A stretch of 16,071 bases of DNA from JBGPRB01 sp964422155 (GCA_964422155.1 CAYQZZ010000048.1:1-16071), one strand, 5' to 3'; counted from the first letter of the stretch, positions 6,588 through 14,745 are shown. The notes: generated by a model from the letters alone, not told the origin. Made by a program: numbers and translations.

Positions 6588-7305
6588 AGTTAAGGGGATA
6601 GACGTTTCTTACGGGGATATCCATGTCCTGTGGGACGTATCTCTCCAGGTAGAGGAAGGCACTATCGTGGCGCTTGTAGGAGCTAACGGTGCCGGAAAGA
6701 CGACTCTCCTGAAGACGATTTCAGGGCTGCTCCGCGTTAGAAAAGGGGAGATTCTCTTTTCAGGGGAAAACCTGCAAAATTTCAAACCCCAGGAGATAGT
6801 GGACAGAGGTGTCATTCATGTGCCTGAAGGGCGGCGGCTATTTGCCAGCCTCACGGTTAAAGAGAATCTGAGACTTGGCGCCTATATTCCAAGGACCCGC
6901 CCATTCTTCGCCGAATCTCTGGAACGAGTTTTCAGTCTTTTCCCTGTGCTGAAAAATCGAAAAGACCAGAAGGCTGGCACGTTGAGCGGTGGTGAACAGC
7001 AGATGCTCGCTATTGGCAGAGCTGTCATGGCCCATCCGAAACTTGTCATGCTTGATGAACCTTCTCTCGGGCTGAGTCCCATTCTTGTGAAGACAATATT
7101 TGAGCTTATTCGTACACTAAACGAACAGAAGATAACGATATTACTTGTGGAACAAAACGTTAATCAGGCCTTGAAGATTGCTCACCAGGCATATGTTTTA
7201 AAGAACGGCAAAATTGTCATGTGCGGTAAAGGATGTGATCTCCTGACAAATGAGGAGATTCGTAAAGCCTATATAGGTGAGCGGGCGACTAAACGGAAGG
7301 GATGA
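6568..7305 (+). CDS. livF: ABC transporter ATP-binding protein, LivF type
   Basis: The predicted protein has 245 residues, the second ATPase of the importer. It has Walker A GANGAGKTT (38-46), a complete signature LSGGEQ (139-144), Walker B LVMLDEP with D163 and E164, and VEQN with Q196 at the switch-histidine position, as is usual for LivF. The best start is TTG at 6568, inside the end of livG, with GAGG six bases upstream; no in-frame ATG fits the conserved N-terminus. Because LivG has a degraded signature and LivF an intact one, the pair probably forms one strong and one weak ATP site. It is followed at once by the permease gene. Confidence 0.92.
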   Translation: MANQLLEVKGIDVSYGDIHVLWDVSLQVEEGTIVALVGANGAGKTTLLKTISGLLRVRKGEILFSGENLQNFKPQEIVDRGVIHVPEGRRLFASLTVKENLRLGAYIPRTRPFFAESLERVFSLFPVLKNRKDQKAGTLSGGEQQMLAIGRAVMAHPKLVMLDEPSLGLSPILVKTIFELIRTLNEQKITILLVEQNVNQALKIAHQAYVLKNGKIVMCGKGCDLLTNEEIRKAYIGERATKRKG

Positions 7306-7315
7306 GAATTTAACT

Positions 7316-8191
7316 TTGGACGTCATTACTCAGGTTCTTATTAACGGTATTTTACTGGGGACAATGTATGGCATTGCTGCCATTGGACTCAGCCTGGTCT
7401 TCGGCACCATGCGCATTGTTTTTATCTCACAGGGAGCGGTCATTGTCTTTTTCGGTTACCTATGTTACTGGTTATTCTCTCTATTAGGTATCGATCCGTA
7501 CCTGTCACTAATCCTTATTATTCCAGTTGCTTTGCTGCTCGGCACGGCATTTTATTATGTCCTTTTCAAGGAGGCAGCCGCCTTAAAAGACAGGATTGGT
7601 TCCCTCTTGATTGCTGTGGGGCTGATGTTTTTCCTGGAAAATTTCATGACCGTGGTCTGGAGCCCTAACCCCAGGGCAGTTGTAACCTCGTATGGATTCG
7701 TGGTGTTCCACCTGTTTGGAATAAATCTCACCTTGACCCGTTTGATAGGATTATTACTCGCTCTTCTGGCGACCCTGGGGGTCTTTCTATTTTTAAATAA
7801 GACCCTTATTGGAACAGCCGTCAGGGCTACTTCAGAGGACGTAGAAGCCAGTACTCTGATGGGAATCAACCCTAACCGGGTCAATGCGGTGGCCTTCGCT
7901 ATCGGCATTGGGCTTGCGGCGGTAGCGGGCATCAACCTAGCGACAACCTACTCTTTTGACCCCGTTTATGGTTTTGATATTGCTATAAAAGCTTTGATAG
8001 CCTTAACGCTTGGGGGCATCGGCACCATGTACGGTGCCCTGCTAGGTGGTATTTTCATAGGGTTCATCGAGACCATGGGGTCCTATTATGTAGGCGCTGG
8101 ATGGGCTCAAGCCATAGTTTTCGCGGTATTTTTACTGACGCTGACCCTCAGACCTTATGGTATCTTCGGGAGAAGCAGCCAAAAAGCATAA
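7316..8191 (+). CDS. livH: ABC transporter permease, LivH type
   Basis: About 291 residues from TTG 7316. It is an integral membrane subunit with about eight hydrophobic segments. The opening (LINGILLGTMYGIAAIGLSLVFGTMRIVF) and the cytoplasmic coupling stretch (GTAVRATSEDVEASTLMGINPNRV) are hallmarks of the LivH side of HAAT importers. I chose TTG 7316 because the conserved region begins right after it (LDVITQVLINGILLG) and a GGGATGAG stretch lies upstream at the livF stop. A GTG at 7277 would add 13 residues overlapping livF and is less family-like. The ISQGAV segment replaces the common NFAHG element. Confidence 0.88.
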   Translation: MDVITQVLINGILLGTMYGIAAIGLSLVFGTMRIVFISQGAVIVFFGYLCYWLFSLLGIDPYLSLILIIPVALLLGTAFYYVLFKEAAALKDRIGSLLIAVGLMFFLENFMTVVWSPNPRAVVTSYGFVVFHLFGINLTLTRLIGLLLALLATLGVFLFLNKTLIGTAVRATSEDVEASTLMGINPNRVNAVAFAIGIGLAAVAGINLATTYSFDPVYGFDIAIKALIALTLGGIGTMYGALLGGIFIGFIETMGSYYVGAGWAQAIVFAVFLLTLTLRPYGIFGRSSQKA

Positions 8192-8208
8192 TAAATTATA
8201 TTAAGGAA

Positions 8209-9240
8209 ATGAAAAATAGGAGTTCTTTGTCTGAACAATCCGGTGGGGTAAAAAATCCTTATAATTTCCTGAAGTCGCTGATACAGACCAGGTTGAAACG
8301 GAACAGGGTATACTTAGGTATTACCATTCTTGCGATAGTAGCTTTTGGCGCGTTACCATTCTATGTTAATGTCGATTCTTACTTTGTTTATTACCTGTTT
8401 ATTTGCTTCGTCTACATTACTCTCGCCCAGGGATGGAACCTGGTGGCGGGATATACGGGGCAGATAAGCCTGGGCGGGCACGCCTTCTTTGCCCTCGGGG
8501 CTTATACAACTGCTATAATCTGGCTCCACGATTTAACTAAAACATGGTATTATTTTGACCCGGTGGTCATGGTCATCAGCGGGCTCATTCCAGCAATTTT
8601 TGCGATCATCATAGGCATGCCATTACTATCCCGGCTCCGCGGCGATTACTTTTCCTTCGGCACCCTGGCAGCTGCCGAAGTCCTCAGGATAGTGATTTTA
8701 AAAGGGGGCAGCTTTACACAGGGAGCTATGGGGTTACGCCTCCCGGCCGCTAGCTTCTCGTCAATGAATCCCTACTACTGGACCGGCTTTCTGCTGGCCC
8801 TTGTTGCGACTTTAGCGGTGTATTTCATAACCCGGTCCAGAGTCGGGCTGGCTCTCCGGGCCCTTAATGAAGACGAGACGTCAGCGGCCTCACACGGAGT
8901 CCATATCCTGTTTTTTAAACTCTTTGCTTTTACCGTCTCGGCTTTTATCACAGGAATTTGCGGCAGCTTGTTTGCTTATTACCTGTTTATTGTCAGCCCT
9001 CTAGGCATAATGAACCTTAACTGGATGTTCTACCCTATCCTTATATGCGTATTGGGGGGCAACGGGACGATTTTAGGCCCTATTATCGGCGCTTTTGTGG
9101 TAGCGGCGATTTTTTCCTACGGGGATGTCTTTGTGGGGCAGGTACACCCGATGCTGACGGGTCTACTTATCATCCTGGTTATGAAGTTCATGCCCACAGG
9201 CATCATGGGGCTTAAGGACAGGATATCCCCTCGCCGCTAG
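8209..9240 (+). CDS. livM: ABC transporter permease, LivM type
   Basis: About 343 residues from ATG 8209, the second membrane subunit. Characteristic stretches are GYTGQISLGGHAFFALGAY (81-99), the RLRGDYFSFGTLA loop, and the coupling segment (ALNEDETSAASHGVHILFFKLFAF). A longer in-frame ORF begins at 8101 inside livH but adds a non-family N-terminus. ATG 8209 is preceded very closely by AAGG, and TTG 8227, preceded by AGGAG, is an alternative start, so the exact N-terminus is uncertain by six residues. It is the last gene of the operon; the binding protein is not downstream on the same strand but faces it. Confidence 0.88.
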   Translation: MKNRSSLSEQSGGVKNPYNFLKSLIQTRLKRNRVYLGITILAIVAFGALPFYVNVDSYFVYYLFICFVYITLAQGWNLVAGYTGQISLGGHAFFALGAYTTAIIWLHDLTKTWYYFDPVVMVISGLIPAIFAIIIGMPLLSRLRGDYFSFGTLAAAEVLRIVILKGGSFTQGAMGLRLPAASFSSMNPYYWTGFLLALVATLAVYFITRSRVGLALRALNEDETSAASHGVHILFFKLFAFTVSAFITGICGSLFAYYLFIVSPLGIMNLNWMFYPILICVLGGNGTILGPIIGAFVVAAIFSYGDVFVGQVHPMLTGLLIILVMKFMPTGIMGLKDRISPRR

Positions 9241-9273
9241 GAAATATTAGCGGTGCTTTCATGTCAGCCAGTT

Positions 9274-9321
9274 AAAAAATTACCCCCGGCTCTCCTTATC
9301 TTTTTAGGATTGCCGGGGGTA
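9274..9321 (-). terminator. Intrinsic terminator, best suited to the substrate-binding protein gene
   Basis: TACCCCCGGC (9281-9290) and GCCGGGGGTA (9312-9321) are perfect 10-base arms with a 21-base loop. Read on the minus strand, the stem is followed by AATTTTTTAAC, a proper U-tract; on the plus strand the stem is followed by GTCTTATGG, which is poor. It therefore ends transcription from the binding-protein gene well and may also slow or stop readthrough from livM. Confidence 0.8.
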
Positions 9322-9362
9322 GTCTTATGGTTTACACCATGAGCATTGATTTTAGGTCATTT

Positions 9363-10598
9363 TTACCGCTTATTCCAGGGTGGCATCAATTTGAGCGTCC
9401 ACACTTTGGGATCTATAGGATAAACCGGCATACGGTCGCCTTTATACCACTGAAGTGCCACCGGCGGGATAGCAGAAAGTCCCTGCTTATCGAACGCCAG
9501 GTCGCCGTTGGTGGTGCCCTTAGCCACGAATGTCCCGCTGTAGAACACATCCCTGACTTTGGCTGAATCCAACGACCCTGCCTGCTCGATAGCCTGGGCA
9601 AGAGCCTGGACAATAGAGTAGAAGTTCCCTATGGTGACAGAGGTCTTGTCCTTACCAAATTCTTTTCTAAACCGGTCTCCGATGTCCTTTGCCCCTGGCT
9701 GCCCCAGAGCCTCCGCCCAGTGTCCATCGCTGACAATGTAATCTGAGTCATTGCCGAGGGCATCCCTGAACTCAACGGGCCAGAATCCTTTCGCGCCCCA
9801 TATGTACTTTACGTTGAAATTATTTTCTTTCATCTGGCGTATTAGTGTGATACCGTCAGCCGAACTGCATAGAACCACTAATGCCTCAACACCAGCCGAC
9901 CTCATTTTAAGAATGGACGAGGAGAAGTCCTTCGTTCCCGCAGTGTATGCCTCGTAGAGAGCCAGCTGGTAGCCCAGTTTCGGTACGGTTGCCGAAGCTC
10001 CGCCTCCAAAGCCCTGCCCATCCGGGTCGTCCGGAACTAAGACGCAGACCTTGGTTGGCCTCTCACTTGCAGGAATTGCATCCAGAACCATCAGCGAGCT
10101 CTCCAACAGTTTGCCAGCGTAAAAGAACGAGTCCGCAACCCAGGAGAATTTTTGAGCTAGAAATTCCTCCGGCCAGAAGGTAGTTGAAACATAGAGCTTC
10201 TTATACTTCTCGGCAACGGCGCCACCGGACACATTTAATGGAGTGCTGACGGTGCCCAAGATAAAGTCTACACTTTCCAACTTGATGAGCTTTTCCGCAG
10301 CTGCCGCCGCCTGAGAAACGTCGCTCTGGTCATCCACCACAACAAGCTTCATAGGCAGCTTCTGGTTCAGTTCCTTGACAAATACGCCGCCTTTGGCGTT
10401 GATGTCATTGACCGCCTGCTGATAAGCCCATCGGTGCTCACCACCTACCATAGCCTCAAGACCAGTCATGGAATTGATGGCGCCCAAGAGAATCGTCTTC
10501 CCACCGGCTGCCGGGGCGGCCTCTTTCTTAGCACAGCCACTAAAGATCAGGCCACTTATTACAATAACTGATAAGATAATGAATAAAAGCTTCTTCAT
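9363..10598 (-). CDS. Lipoprotein substrate-binding protein of a branched-chain-type ABC importer
   Basis: The predicted protein has 411 residues. The N-terminus is a lipoprotein signal (MKKLLFIILSVIVISGLIFSGC) with the lipid-bearing cysteine at C22, followed by a charged, alanine-rich linker. Residues about 34-380 form a type I periplasmic-binding fold (ILLGAINSMTGLEAMVGGEHRWAYQQAVNDINAKGG, then a VVVDDQSD strand), the Peripla_BP_6 class that feeds HAAT permeases. It would capture solute outside the cell and deliver it to the LivHM/LivGF complex encoded head-on next to it. AAAGGAGG stands about 10 bases before the ATG. The ligand is unknown: ligand-contact residues cannot be read reliably without alignment. 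A separate promoter allows it to be made in excess of the membrane complex. Confidence 0.9.
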   Translation of the reverse strand: MKKLLFIILSVIVISGLIFSGCAKKEAAPAAGGKTILLGAINSMTGLEAMVGGEHRWAYQQAVNDINAKGGVFVKELNQKLPMKLVVVDDQSDVSQAAAAAEKLIKLESVDFILGTVSTPLNVSGGAVAEKYKKLYVSTTFWPEEFLAQKFSWVADSFFYAGKLLESSLMVLDAIPASERPTKVCVLVPDDPDGQGFGGGASATVPKLGYQLALYEAYTAGTKDFSSSILKMRSAGVEALVVLCSSADGITLIRQMKENNFNVKYIWGAKGFWPVEFRDALGNDSDYIVSDGHWAEALGQPGAKDIGDRFRKEFGKDKTSVTIGNFYSIVQALAQAIEQAGSLDSAKVRDVFYSGTFVAKGTTNGDLAFDKQGLSAIPPVALQWYKGDRMPVYPIDPKVWTLKLMPPWNKR

Positions 10599-10600
10599 GA

Positions 10601-10669
10601 TTAGTTTCTGCCTCCTTTACTTTTGTTAATTTTCCGTCTGTAAACCGCCTTAGTTACCTTTAATATCAT
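10601..10669 (-). CDS. Possible 22-residue leader peptide upstream of the binding-protein gene
   Basis: On the minus strand ATG (complement of 10667-10669) opens 22 codons (MILKVTKAVYRRKINKSKGG then RN) and stops at TAA (complement of 10601-10603), two bases before the binding-protein ATG. A strong GAGGAGG lies upstream, its AGGAGG (complement of 10679-10684) 9 bases before this ATG. An overlapping three-codon frame (ATG ACA TGA) starts 4 bases after the same site. The ribosome-binding site of the main gene lies within the leader frame, so translation of the leader would pass over it. The peptide is basic and matches no family I know. Confidence 0.4.
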   Translation of the reverse strand: MILKVTKAVYRRKINKSKGGRN

Positions 10670-10783
10670 GTCATAATACCTCCTCCTCTACCTAACAGAC
10701 TTTGGTATTTTTATTTAAAATTACCTGTAACAGTATCTGTAGCCTGTTATTTTTAGCTGCCCGTTTGGCACTCTTCAACGGGG

Positions 10784-10812
10784 ATATTATCACAGAATAT
10801 CGTCGTTGTCAA
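10784..10812 (-). promoter_or_regulatory. Promoter of the substrate-binding protein gene
   Basis: On the minus strand a perfect TTGACA (complement of 10807-10812) is followed after 17 bases by TAATAT (complement of 10784-10789); GATAAT (complement of 10786-10791) is the alternative -10 with a 15-base spacer. The leader would be about 180 nt and holds the possible leader peptide. Confidence 0.5.
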
Positions 10813-10967
10813 TGTGAACGCGGGGCTAGCTTATGGCTGTGTAAAAAATAGCGAATATCCGCTGGTACACCCCATTGATTAAACAATAGCGGAAGAAGTA
10901 CAATCAGGTACAGCAAATTAATAAGATAACCTGCCGCAGAAACTGGCTGACAAGACATTTTCAATAA

Positions 10968-11162
10968 GAAGAGAAGACGATAAGAGGCACGCTTTATGGC
11001 GAGACCCACCCCACCGAAGACCTACCCAGCCTCATGGAAGTAATGAATACCGGCCTGCTAAAGACGGATAAATTGATAACGAAGCTGACAAAGCTCGAGG
11101 ACCTGGGCAAGGTGCAGGATGCGATTGCCGCTAGGAAAGTCATCGGGCGCTGGGTAATATAG
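10968..11162 (+). pseudogene. C-terminal relic of a zinc-type (MDR) alcohol dehydrogenase
   Basis: The frame between the in-frame TAA at 10965 and the TAG at 11160-11162 reads EEKTIRGTLYGETHPTEDLP and continues with LLKTDKLITKLTKLEDLGKV and a last GRWVI. This is the normal order at the end of medium-chain alcohol dehydrogenases: a KTIRGSLYG strand, a region of the type LPxLxxLxxxGxLxLDxLIT, the LExxNxA helix and a GRxVI end. The catalytic and zinc-binding domain and the Rossmann core are missing upstream, where the DNA is AT-rich, has stops in all frames and leads straight into the binding-protein promoter. It therefore looks like a gene end left after a deletion or rearrangement. It lacks a start codon with a ribosome-binding site near its beginning. 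Confidence 0.6.
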
Positions 11163-11305
11163 TACGATTAAGCGCGCCGGAACGTAAGGAGATACGGGCC
11201 GAAATATTTTACCTTCGGGCACCTCCAGAGAATTTCATTATAAAAAGTAATGCAATTGTTCAAAAGTGTATTATAAGTTCTTTAATACTTACTAAGGAGT
11301 GAAAA
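11163..11305 (+). other. Intergenic stretch before gldA, no clear promoter
   Basis: It contains a 5-bp hairpin (CCGAA / TTCGG, about 11200-11218) without a T-tract, and AT-rich -10-like words (TATAAA near 11239, TATAAG near 11272) with no good -35 at the right distance. AAGGAG about 7 bases before ATG 11306 is the only clear signal. Confidence 0.5.
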
Positions 11306-12412
11306 ATGTTGAGCACGACGATATTTCCCGGACGTTACATTCAGGGCTATGATGCCATCAGGAGACTGGGACCAGAAGTTGCCAGATTAGGTAAAGCTGC
11401 CTTTCTAATATGCGGCAACACTGTTTATGGAAAGATTCTTCCTGCCATTAAAGAGGAGATAGGCAAATACGCGCAGGTATTACCCGAGAAGTTCCAACGC
11501 GAGTGCTGTGATATTGAGATTGACAGATTAATTAAGCTAGCGGATAAAACAAATTGTGAGGTAGTTATCGGCATGGGTGGCGGCAAGGTAATGGACACCG
11601 CTAAGGCGGTGGCTGATAAGCTGCAAAAATACCTGATAATTGTTCCTACTATAGCTGCAAGCGATGCACCCTGCAGCGCGGTTTCCGTAATTTATACCCC
11701 GGAGGGGGTATATGATAGACCCATGCCGCATAAAAGGAATCCAGACGTGGTGCTGGTAGATACAAAAATAATAACCGAAGCCCCGGTAAGGTTTCTGGTT
11801 GCCGGCATGGGAGATGCTTTATCAACAATATTTGAGGCTGAGTCCTGCCAGAAGAAATACGTAGCCAATATGACTTTCACAGGTGACATCGGCTCGATGA
11901 CGGCCTATTCCTTGGCTCATCTCTGTTATCAGACGCTTCTTGAGTACGGACTGGCCGCGAAAAGGGCTTGCGAGGTGCATTCAGTTATACCAGCCCTGGA
12001 ACATATTATTGAAGCGAATACCTTGTTAAGCGGATTGGGGTTTGAAAGCTGCGGTCTGGCAGGAGCACACGGTATTCAGATAGGGTTTACCGCTCTCAAA
12101 GAAACCGAAAACTACCTGCATGGAGAAATAGTCGCTTTCGGTACGCAGGCTTCCCTGTTTCTTACAGATAGAAAAAACGAGACTATAGATGAGGTTTACA
12201 CTTTTTGTGAATCACTTGGCCTGCCGACCACGTTAGCCGAGATAGGCCTTCCCAACGTTTCGGATGCAGCTTTGGACAAGGTTGTTGAAGTTATCATGGA
12301 CAAAGAGAATCCCATTCATAATGAGGCAATACCCGTTACTAAAGAGTCGGTTATTGCAGCTATCAGGATGGCTGACCACTTTGGCATACTGAGAAAGCAG
12401 GGATTGAAATAA
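11306..12412 (+). CDS. gldA: Glycerol dehydrogenase-like iron/zinc-dependent dehydrogenase (GldA family)
   Basis: The predicted protein has 368 residues, the same length as bacterial GldA, which oxidises glycerol to dihydroxyacetone with NAD. The N-terminal half carries the NAD-binding GMGGGKVMDTAKAVA (89-103). The C-terminal helical half carries the metal ligands D170 in GMGDALS, H255 in AGAHGIQ and H272 in YLHGEIVAFG, at the classical spacing. The strand VPTIAASDAPCSAVSVIY is also typical. Close relatives act on other small polyols or hydroxy ketones, so glycerol is probable but not certain. It stands alone on the plus strand and converges with an SDR gene after a 51-bp gap. Confidence 0.88.
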   Translation: MLSTTIFPGRYIQGYDAIRRLGPEVARLGKAAFLICGNTVYGKILPAIKEEIGKYAQVLPEKFQRECCDIEIDRLIKLADKTNCEVVIGMGGGKVMDTAKAVADKLQKYLIIVPTIAASDAPCSAVSVIYTPEGVYDRPMPHKRNPDVVLVDTKIITEAPVRFLVAGMGDALSTIFEAESCQKKYVANMTFTGDIGSMTAYSLAHLCYQTLLEYGLAAKRACEVHSVIPALEHIIEANTLLSGLGFESCGLAGAHGIQIGFTALKETENYLHGEIVAFGTQASLFLTDRKNETIDEVYTFCESLGLPTTLAEIGLPNVSDAALDKVVEVIMDKENPIHNEAIPVTKESVIAAIRMADHFGILRKQGLK

Positions 12413-12463
12413 TAGGCTTGGGCGGCATCTTCAACAATACCACCTTAATTCTCTGCAATCGCG

Positions 12464-13279
12464 CTATTTGGTCCTGGTGCTTGGTGGAGGGAATGGTCCG
12501 TCCATGCCATTTAATGTGATAGAATAACCGCCATCTACCGGCAACTCCACACCGGTAACGAAATCAGAGGCAGAGCTAGCCAGGAAGATGGCGGCACCAC
12601 CCAGTTCGTGAGTTTCACCCCATCGGCCCATGGGCGTCAGTGAAGCAATGCGGTCTTCGTGGGTCGGGTCGGCCTTTCTCGCCTCTTCTCCCAGGTCAGT
12701 CTTGTACCATCCGGGCAGGATAGCGTTGACCTGAATGTTATCCGGAGCCCACGCTACTGCCAGACTTTTCGTCAACTGTACTATGCCACCTTTACTCGCA
12801 CAGTAGGCAGGTAACAATGCCGAGCCGAAAATTGAGGCCATGGAGCCGATGTTGATGATTTTGCCTCCTCCTTTAGCCTTCATATGCGGATATACTGCTC
12901 TTGCGCATAGAAAATCACCCCGGAGGTTGGTATTCAGCACCCTGTCCCAATCATTGATGGATACATCTTGAGGTTTCTTGCCCTCAACAATACCGGCATT
13001 ATTAACCAGTATATCGATTCTACCAAAAACTTCTATTACCTTTTTCACCATGGCATCAATCTGTTCCTCATGCAGTAAATCTACTTCTATGCCCTGGGCA
13101 CTGACCCCGTAATTCTCTTTAATTTCTTTGACTGCCCTGGCTGTCTTGGTCTGGTTACGTGCGGCAACCGCGATACTGGCACCTTTCGAGGCAAGGGCAC
13201 AGGCGATGGCCTTACCGATGCCTCCATTCCCTCCGGTAACAATAGCGACCCTACCCTCCAGACTGAATAAATCATTCAT
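12464..13279 (-). CDS. Short-chain dehydrogenase/reductase, classical type
   Basis: The predicted protein has 271 residues, starting at ATG (complement of 13277-13279), which has GGAGG 5 bases upstream; a TTG four codons earlier overlaps that site and is unlikely. Motifs: TGGNGGIG (15-22), NNAG (93-96), N118, S146, Y159 and K163, a complete classical tetrad with the usual 13-residue S-Y spacing. The residue pattern after strand 2 (AARNQTK) includes an arginine, which mildly favours NADP. It resembles gluconate 5-dehydrogenase and 3-oxoacyl-reductase-like SDRs. The C-terminal tail (GMDGPFPPPSTRTK) runs past the normal SDR end. It lies downstream of, and in the same direction as, the cupin and the hydroxyisobutyrate dehydrogenase (126-bp gap), so it may belong to that set. 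Confidence 0.85.
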   Translation of the reverse strand: MNDLFSLEGRVAIVTGGNGGIGKAIACALASKGASIAVAARNQTKTARAVKEIKENYGVSAQGIEVDLLHEEQIDAMVKKVIEVFGRIDILVNNAGIVEGKKPQDVSINDWDRVLNTNLRGDFLCARAVYPHMKAKGGGKIINIGSMASIFGSALLPAYCASKGGIVQLTKSLAVAWAPDNIQVNAILPGWYKTDLGEEARKADPTHEDRIASLTPMGRWGETHELGGAAIFLASSASDFVTGVELPVDGGYSITLNGMDGPFPPPSTRTK

Positions 13280-13405
13280 GTTTGCCTCCAATAGGTTAAA
13301 TTATAATAAAATTTATTCTCCGGCCTTCTTGAGACGTCAGGCCAATCTACTTTTCATTGACCTTACAGTACTCCGTTGACTATATCGAGTTTAATAATAA
13401 ATACG

Positions 13406-13762
13406 CTATTTAGCTAATTTTATACCCACTTTTTGTATCGCAACATGTGATAGTGATGAATCAGCAGTAGCTCCATGCCAGTGGACTTCGCCCGCGGGAA
13501 TAAATACGATGCAGCCCGGGGTTACGGTATATTTTTTATCCTTTGTAGCTATGATGCCCTTGCCTTCGGTCACGTAAAGAATTTGCTCCGAGTCATGGGT
13601 GTGAAAGTTAAGCCTGGCCCCCGGACTGAAGGTTACGAGCGCTGCTCCAAACCCACCCGTCTCCTTCGTGTCAATTAGCGGTCGCCTGTTAACCGGTCCT
13701 TTCTCAACAATCTCATCCTTCAACTCGACGGGTTTGATGTTATTGCTGTTGACGACTATCAT
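13406..13762 (-). CDS. Small single-domain cupin protein
   Basis: The predicted protein has 118 residues. Cupin motif 1 runs from G48 to G67 with metal ligands H54 and H56; the usual glutamate position is Q60, next to E59. Motif 2 is GCIVFIPAGEVHWHG, with H94 as the third histidine. Such proteins bind a metal and serve as small isomerases, decarboxylases, dioxygenases or sugar/acid binding proteins, and no specific reaction can be assigned. GGAGG lies 5 bases before the ATG. It follows the 3-hydroxyisobutyrate dehydrogenase-like gene after 34 bases, so the two are almost surely co-transcribed and may act on related substrates. Confidence 0.82.
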   Translation of the reverse strand: MIVVNSNNIKPVELKDEIVEKGPVNRRPLIDTKETGGFGAALVTFSPGARLNFHTHDSEQILYVTEGKGIIATKDKKYTVTPGCIVFIPAGEVHWHGATADSSLSHVAIQKVGIKLAK

Positions 13763-13796
13763 TTTACCCTCCTGATTATCTGTAATTTTTACTATT

Positions 13797-14687
13797 TTAT
13801 TTAGACGTACGTACCTGTACTCCTGTTGTTTTTTCCAGATTAATTATTACTGAATCGACACCTTTGTCAGCCAGACCTGCCGTCATGGCATCCTCGAGGT
13901 CTTTTGCCACCGCTTTTCCTACTGGAAGAGGTACTCCACATTCTTCACCCAGAGCCAGGGCTAAACCAATATCTTTGTAAGCAAGACTCACCTTGAATCC
14001 GGGCTCGAAGTTACCTTTAAAAACTGTATCGGGGTACTGCTGTAAAGTCCAACTATTTCCGGTGCTAACCTTGATTATTTCGTATAGCACATTGGGATCA
14101 ATACCAGCTTTTACGCCAAGCACGAAACCTTCTGCCGTGATTGAGCCGCAGGCTAATCCAATCATGTTATTCACTAACTTGGCGACATTGCCACAACCTG
14201 CATCGCCCACATGAAAGATTTTTTTACCCATCGATTCCAGGACTTTCCTTACTTTTTCTAAAGCGGTAGGATCTCCTCCGACCATAATAGTCAGCGTGCC
14301 CAGTTCAGCACCTTTTGTCCCTCCGCTTACCGGAGCGTCCATTACAGTCACTCCTTTAGCCCTGGCATCTTTAGCTATGCGCCTGATAGTCGAAGGAGAA
14401 TTAGTGCTCATATCTATATAGACATCCCCCTTCTTCCAGCCGAATTTCAGACCATTTTCTCCATAAACTACCTGTTCCACAATTTGGGGGCTTGGCAAAC
14501 AGGAGATAACTATCCGGCAAGATTCCGCTACGGCCTGAGGCGTGCTGGCCCATTCTGCCCCTTTCTCCAGCAAAGGTGCTGACGATTCTTTTTGCACGTC
14601 GTTGACAACAAGTTCGTAGCCAGCCGCCTGTATATTCCTTGACATATGTTTCCCCATTTGTCCAATTCCAATAAAACCTATTTTCAT
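13797..14687 (-). CDS. NAD-binding 3-hydroxyisobutyrate dehydrogenase family protein
   Basis: The predicted protein has 296 residues. N-terminal Rossmann domain with GIGQMG (7-12); substrate-binding stretch DAPVSGGTKGAELGTL (117-132); catalytic lysine K170 in GNVAKLVNNMIG with N174. The family reversibly oxidises beta-hydroxy acids: 3-hydroxyisobutyrate, tartronate semialdehyde (GarR/GlxR), glyoxylate/succinic semialdehyde reductases or gamma-hydroxybutyrate. Sequence alone does not separate these. GAGGTG before the ATG gives the start. It is the first gene of a minus-strand pair with the cupin, and an MFS carrier gene lies just upstream in the same direction. Confidence 0.87.
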   Translation of the reverse strand: MKIGFIGIGQMGKHMSRNIQAAGYELVVNDVQKESSAPLLEKGAEWASTPQAVAESCRIVISCLPSPQIVEQVVYGENGLKFGWKKGDVYIDMSTNSPSTIRRIAKDARAKGVTVMDAPVSGGTKGAELGTLTIMVGGDPTALEKVRKVLESMGKKIFHVGDAGCGNVAKLVNNMIGLACGSITAEGFVLGVKAGIDPNVLYEIIKVSTGNSWTLQQYPDTVFKGNFEPGFKVSLAYKDIGLALALGEECGVPLPVGKAVAKDLEDAMTAGLADKGVDSVIINLEKTTGVQVRTSK

Positions 14688-14745
14688 TCTTTCACCTCAA
14701 TACTCACTACGGCTACAAACCTTTGATATGACCCATTATCGCAAA

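Noticed and set aside
7555..7935. 126-codon minus-strand frame inside livH
   Set aside because: A shadow of the membrane-protein gene on the other strand.
8101..8208. Upstream extension of livM to an ATG inside livH
   Set aside because: The added 36 residues are not family-like and would overlap livH by 91 bases; starts at 8209 or 8227 have purine-rich sites nearby.
10809..11009. Minus-strand frame of 66 codons with a hydrophobic middle
   Set aside because: It has no ribosome-binding site, covers the binding-protein promoter at one end and the alcohol dehydrogenase relic (opposite strand) at the other, and matches no family. Hydrophobicity reflects AT-rich antisense codons.
13300..13328. 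TATAAT on the minus strand before the second SDR as a promoter
   Set aside because: The -10 word is perfect, but the sequence at the -35 distance (GAAGGC) is unlike consensus and the leader would be only about 14 nt.
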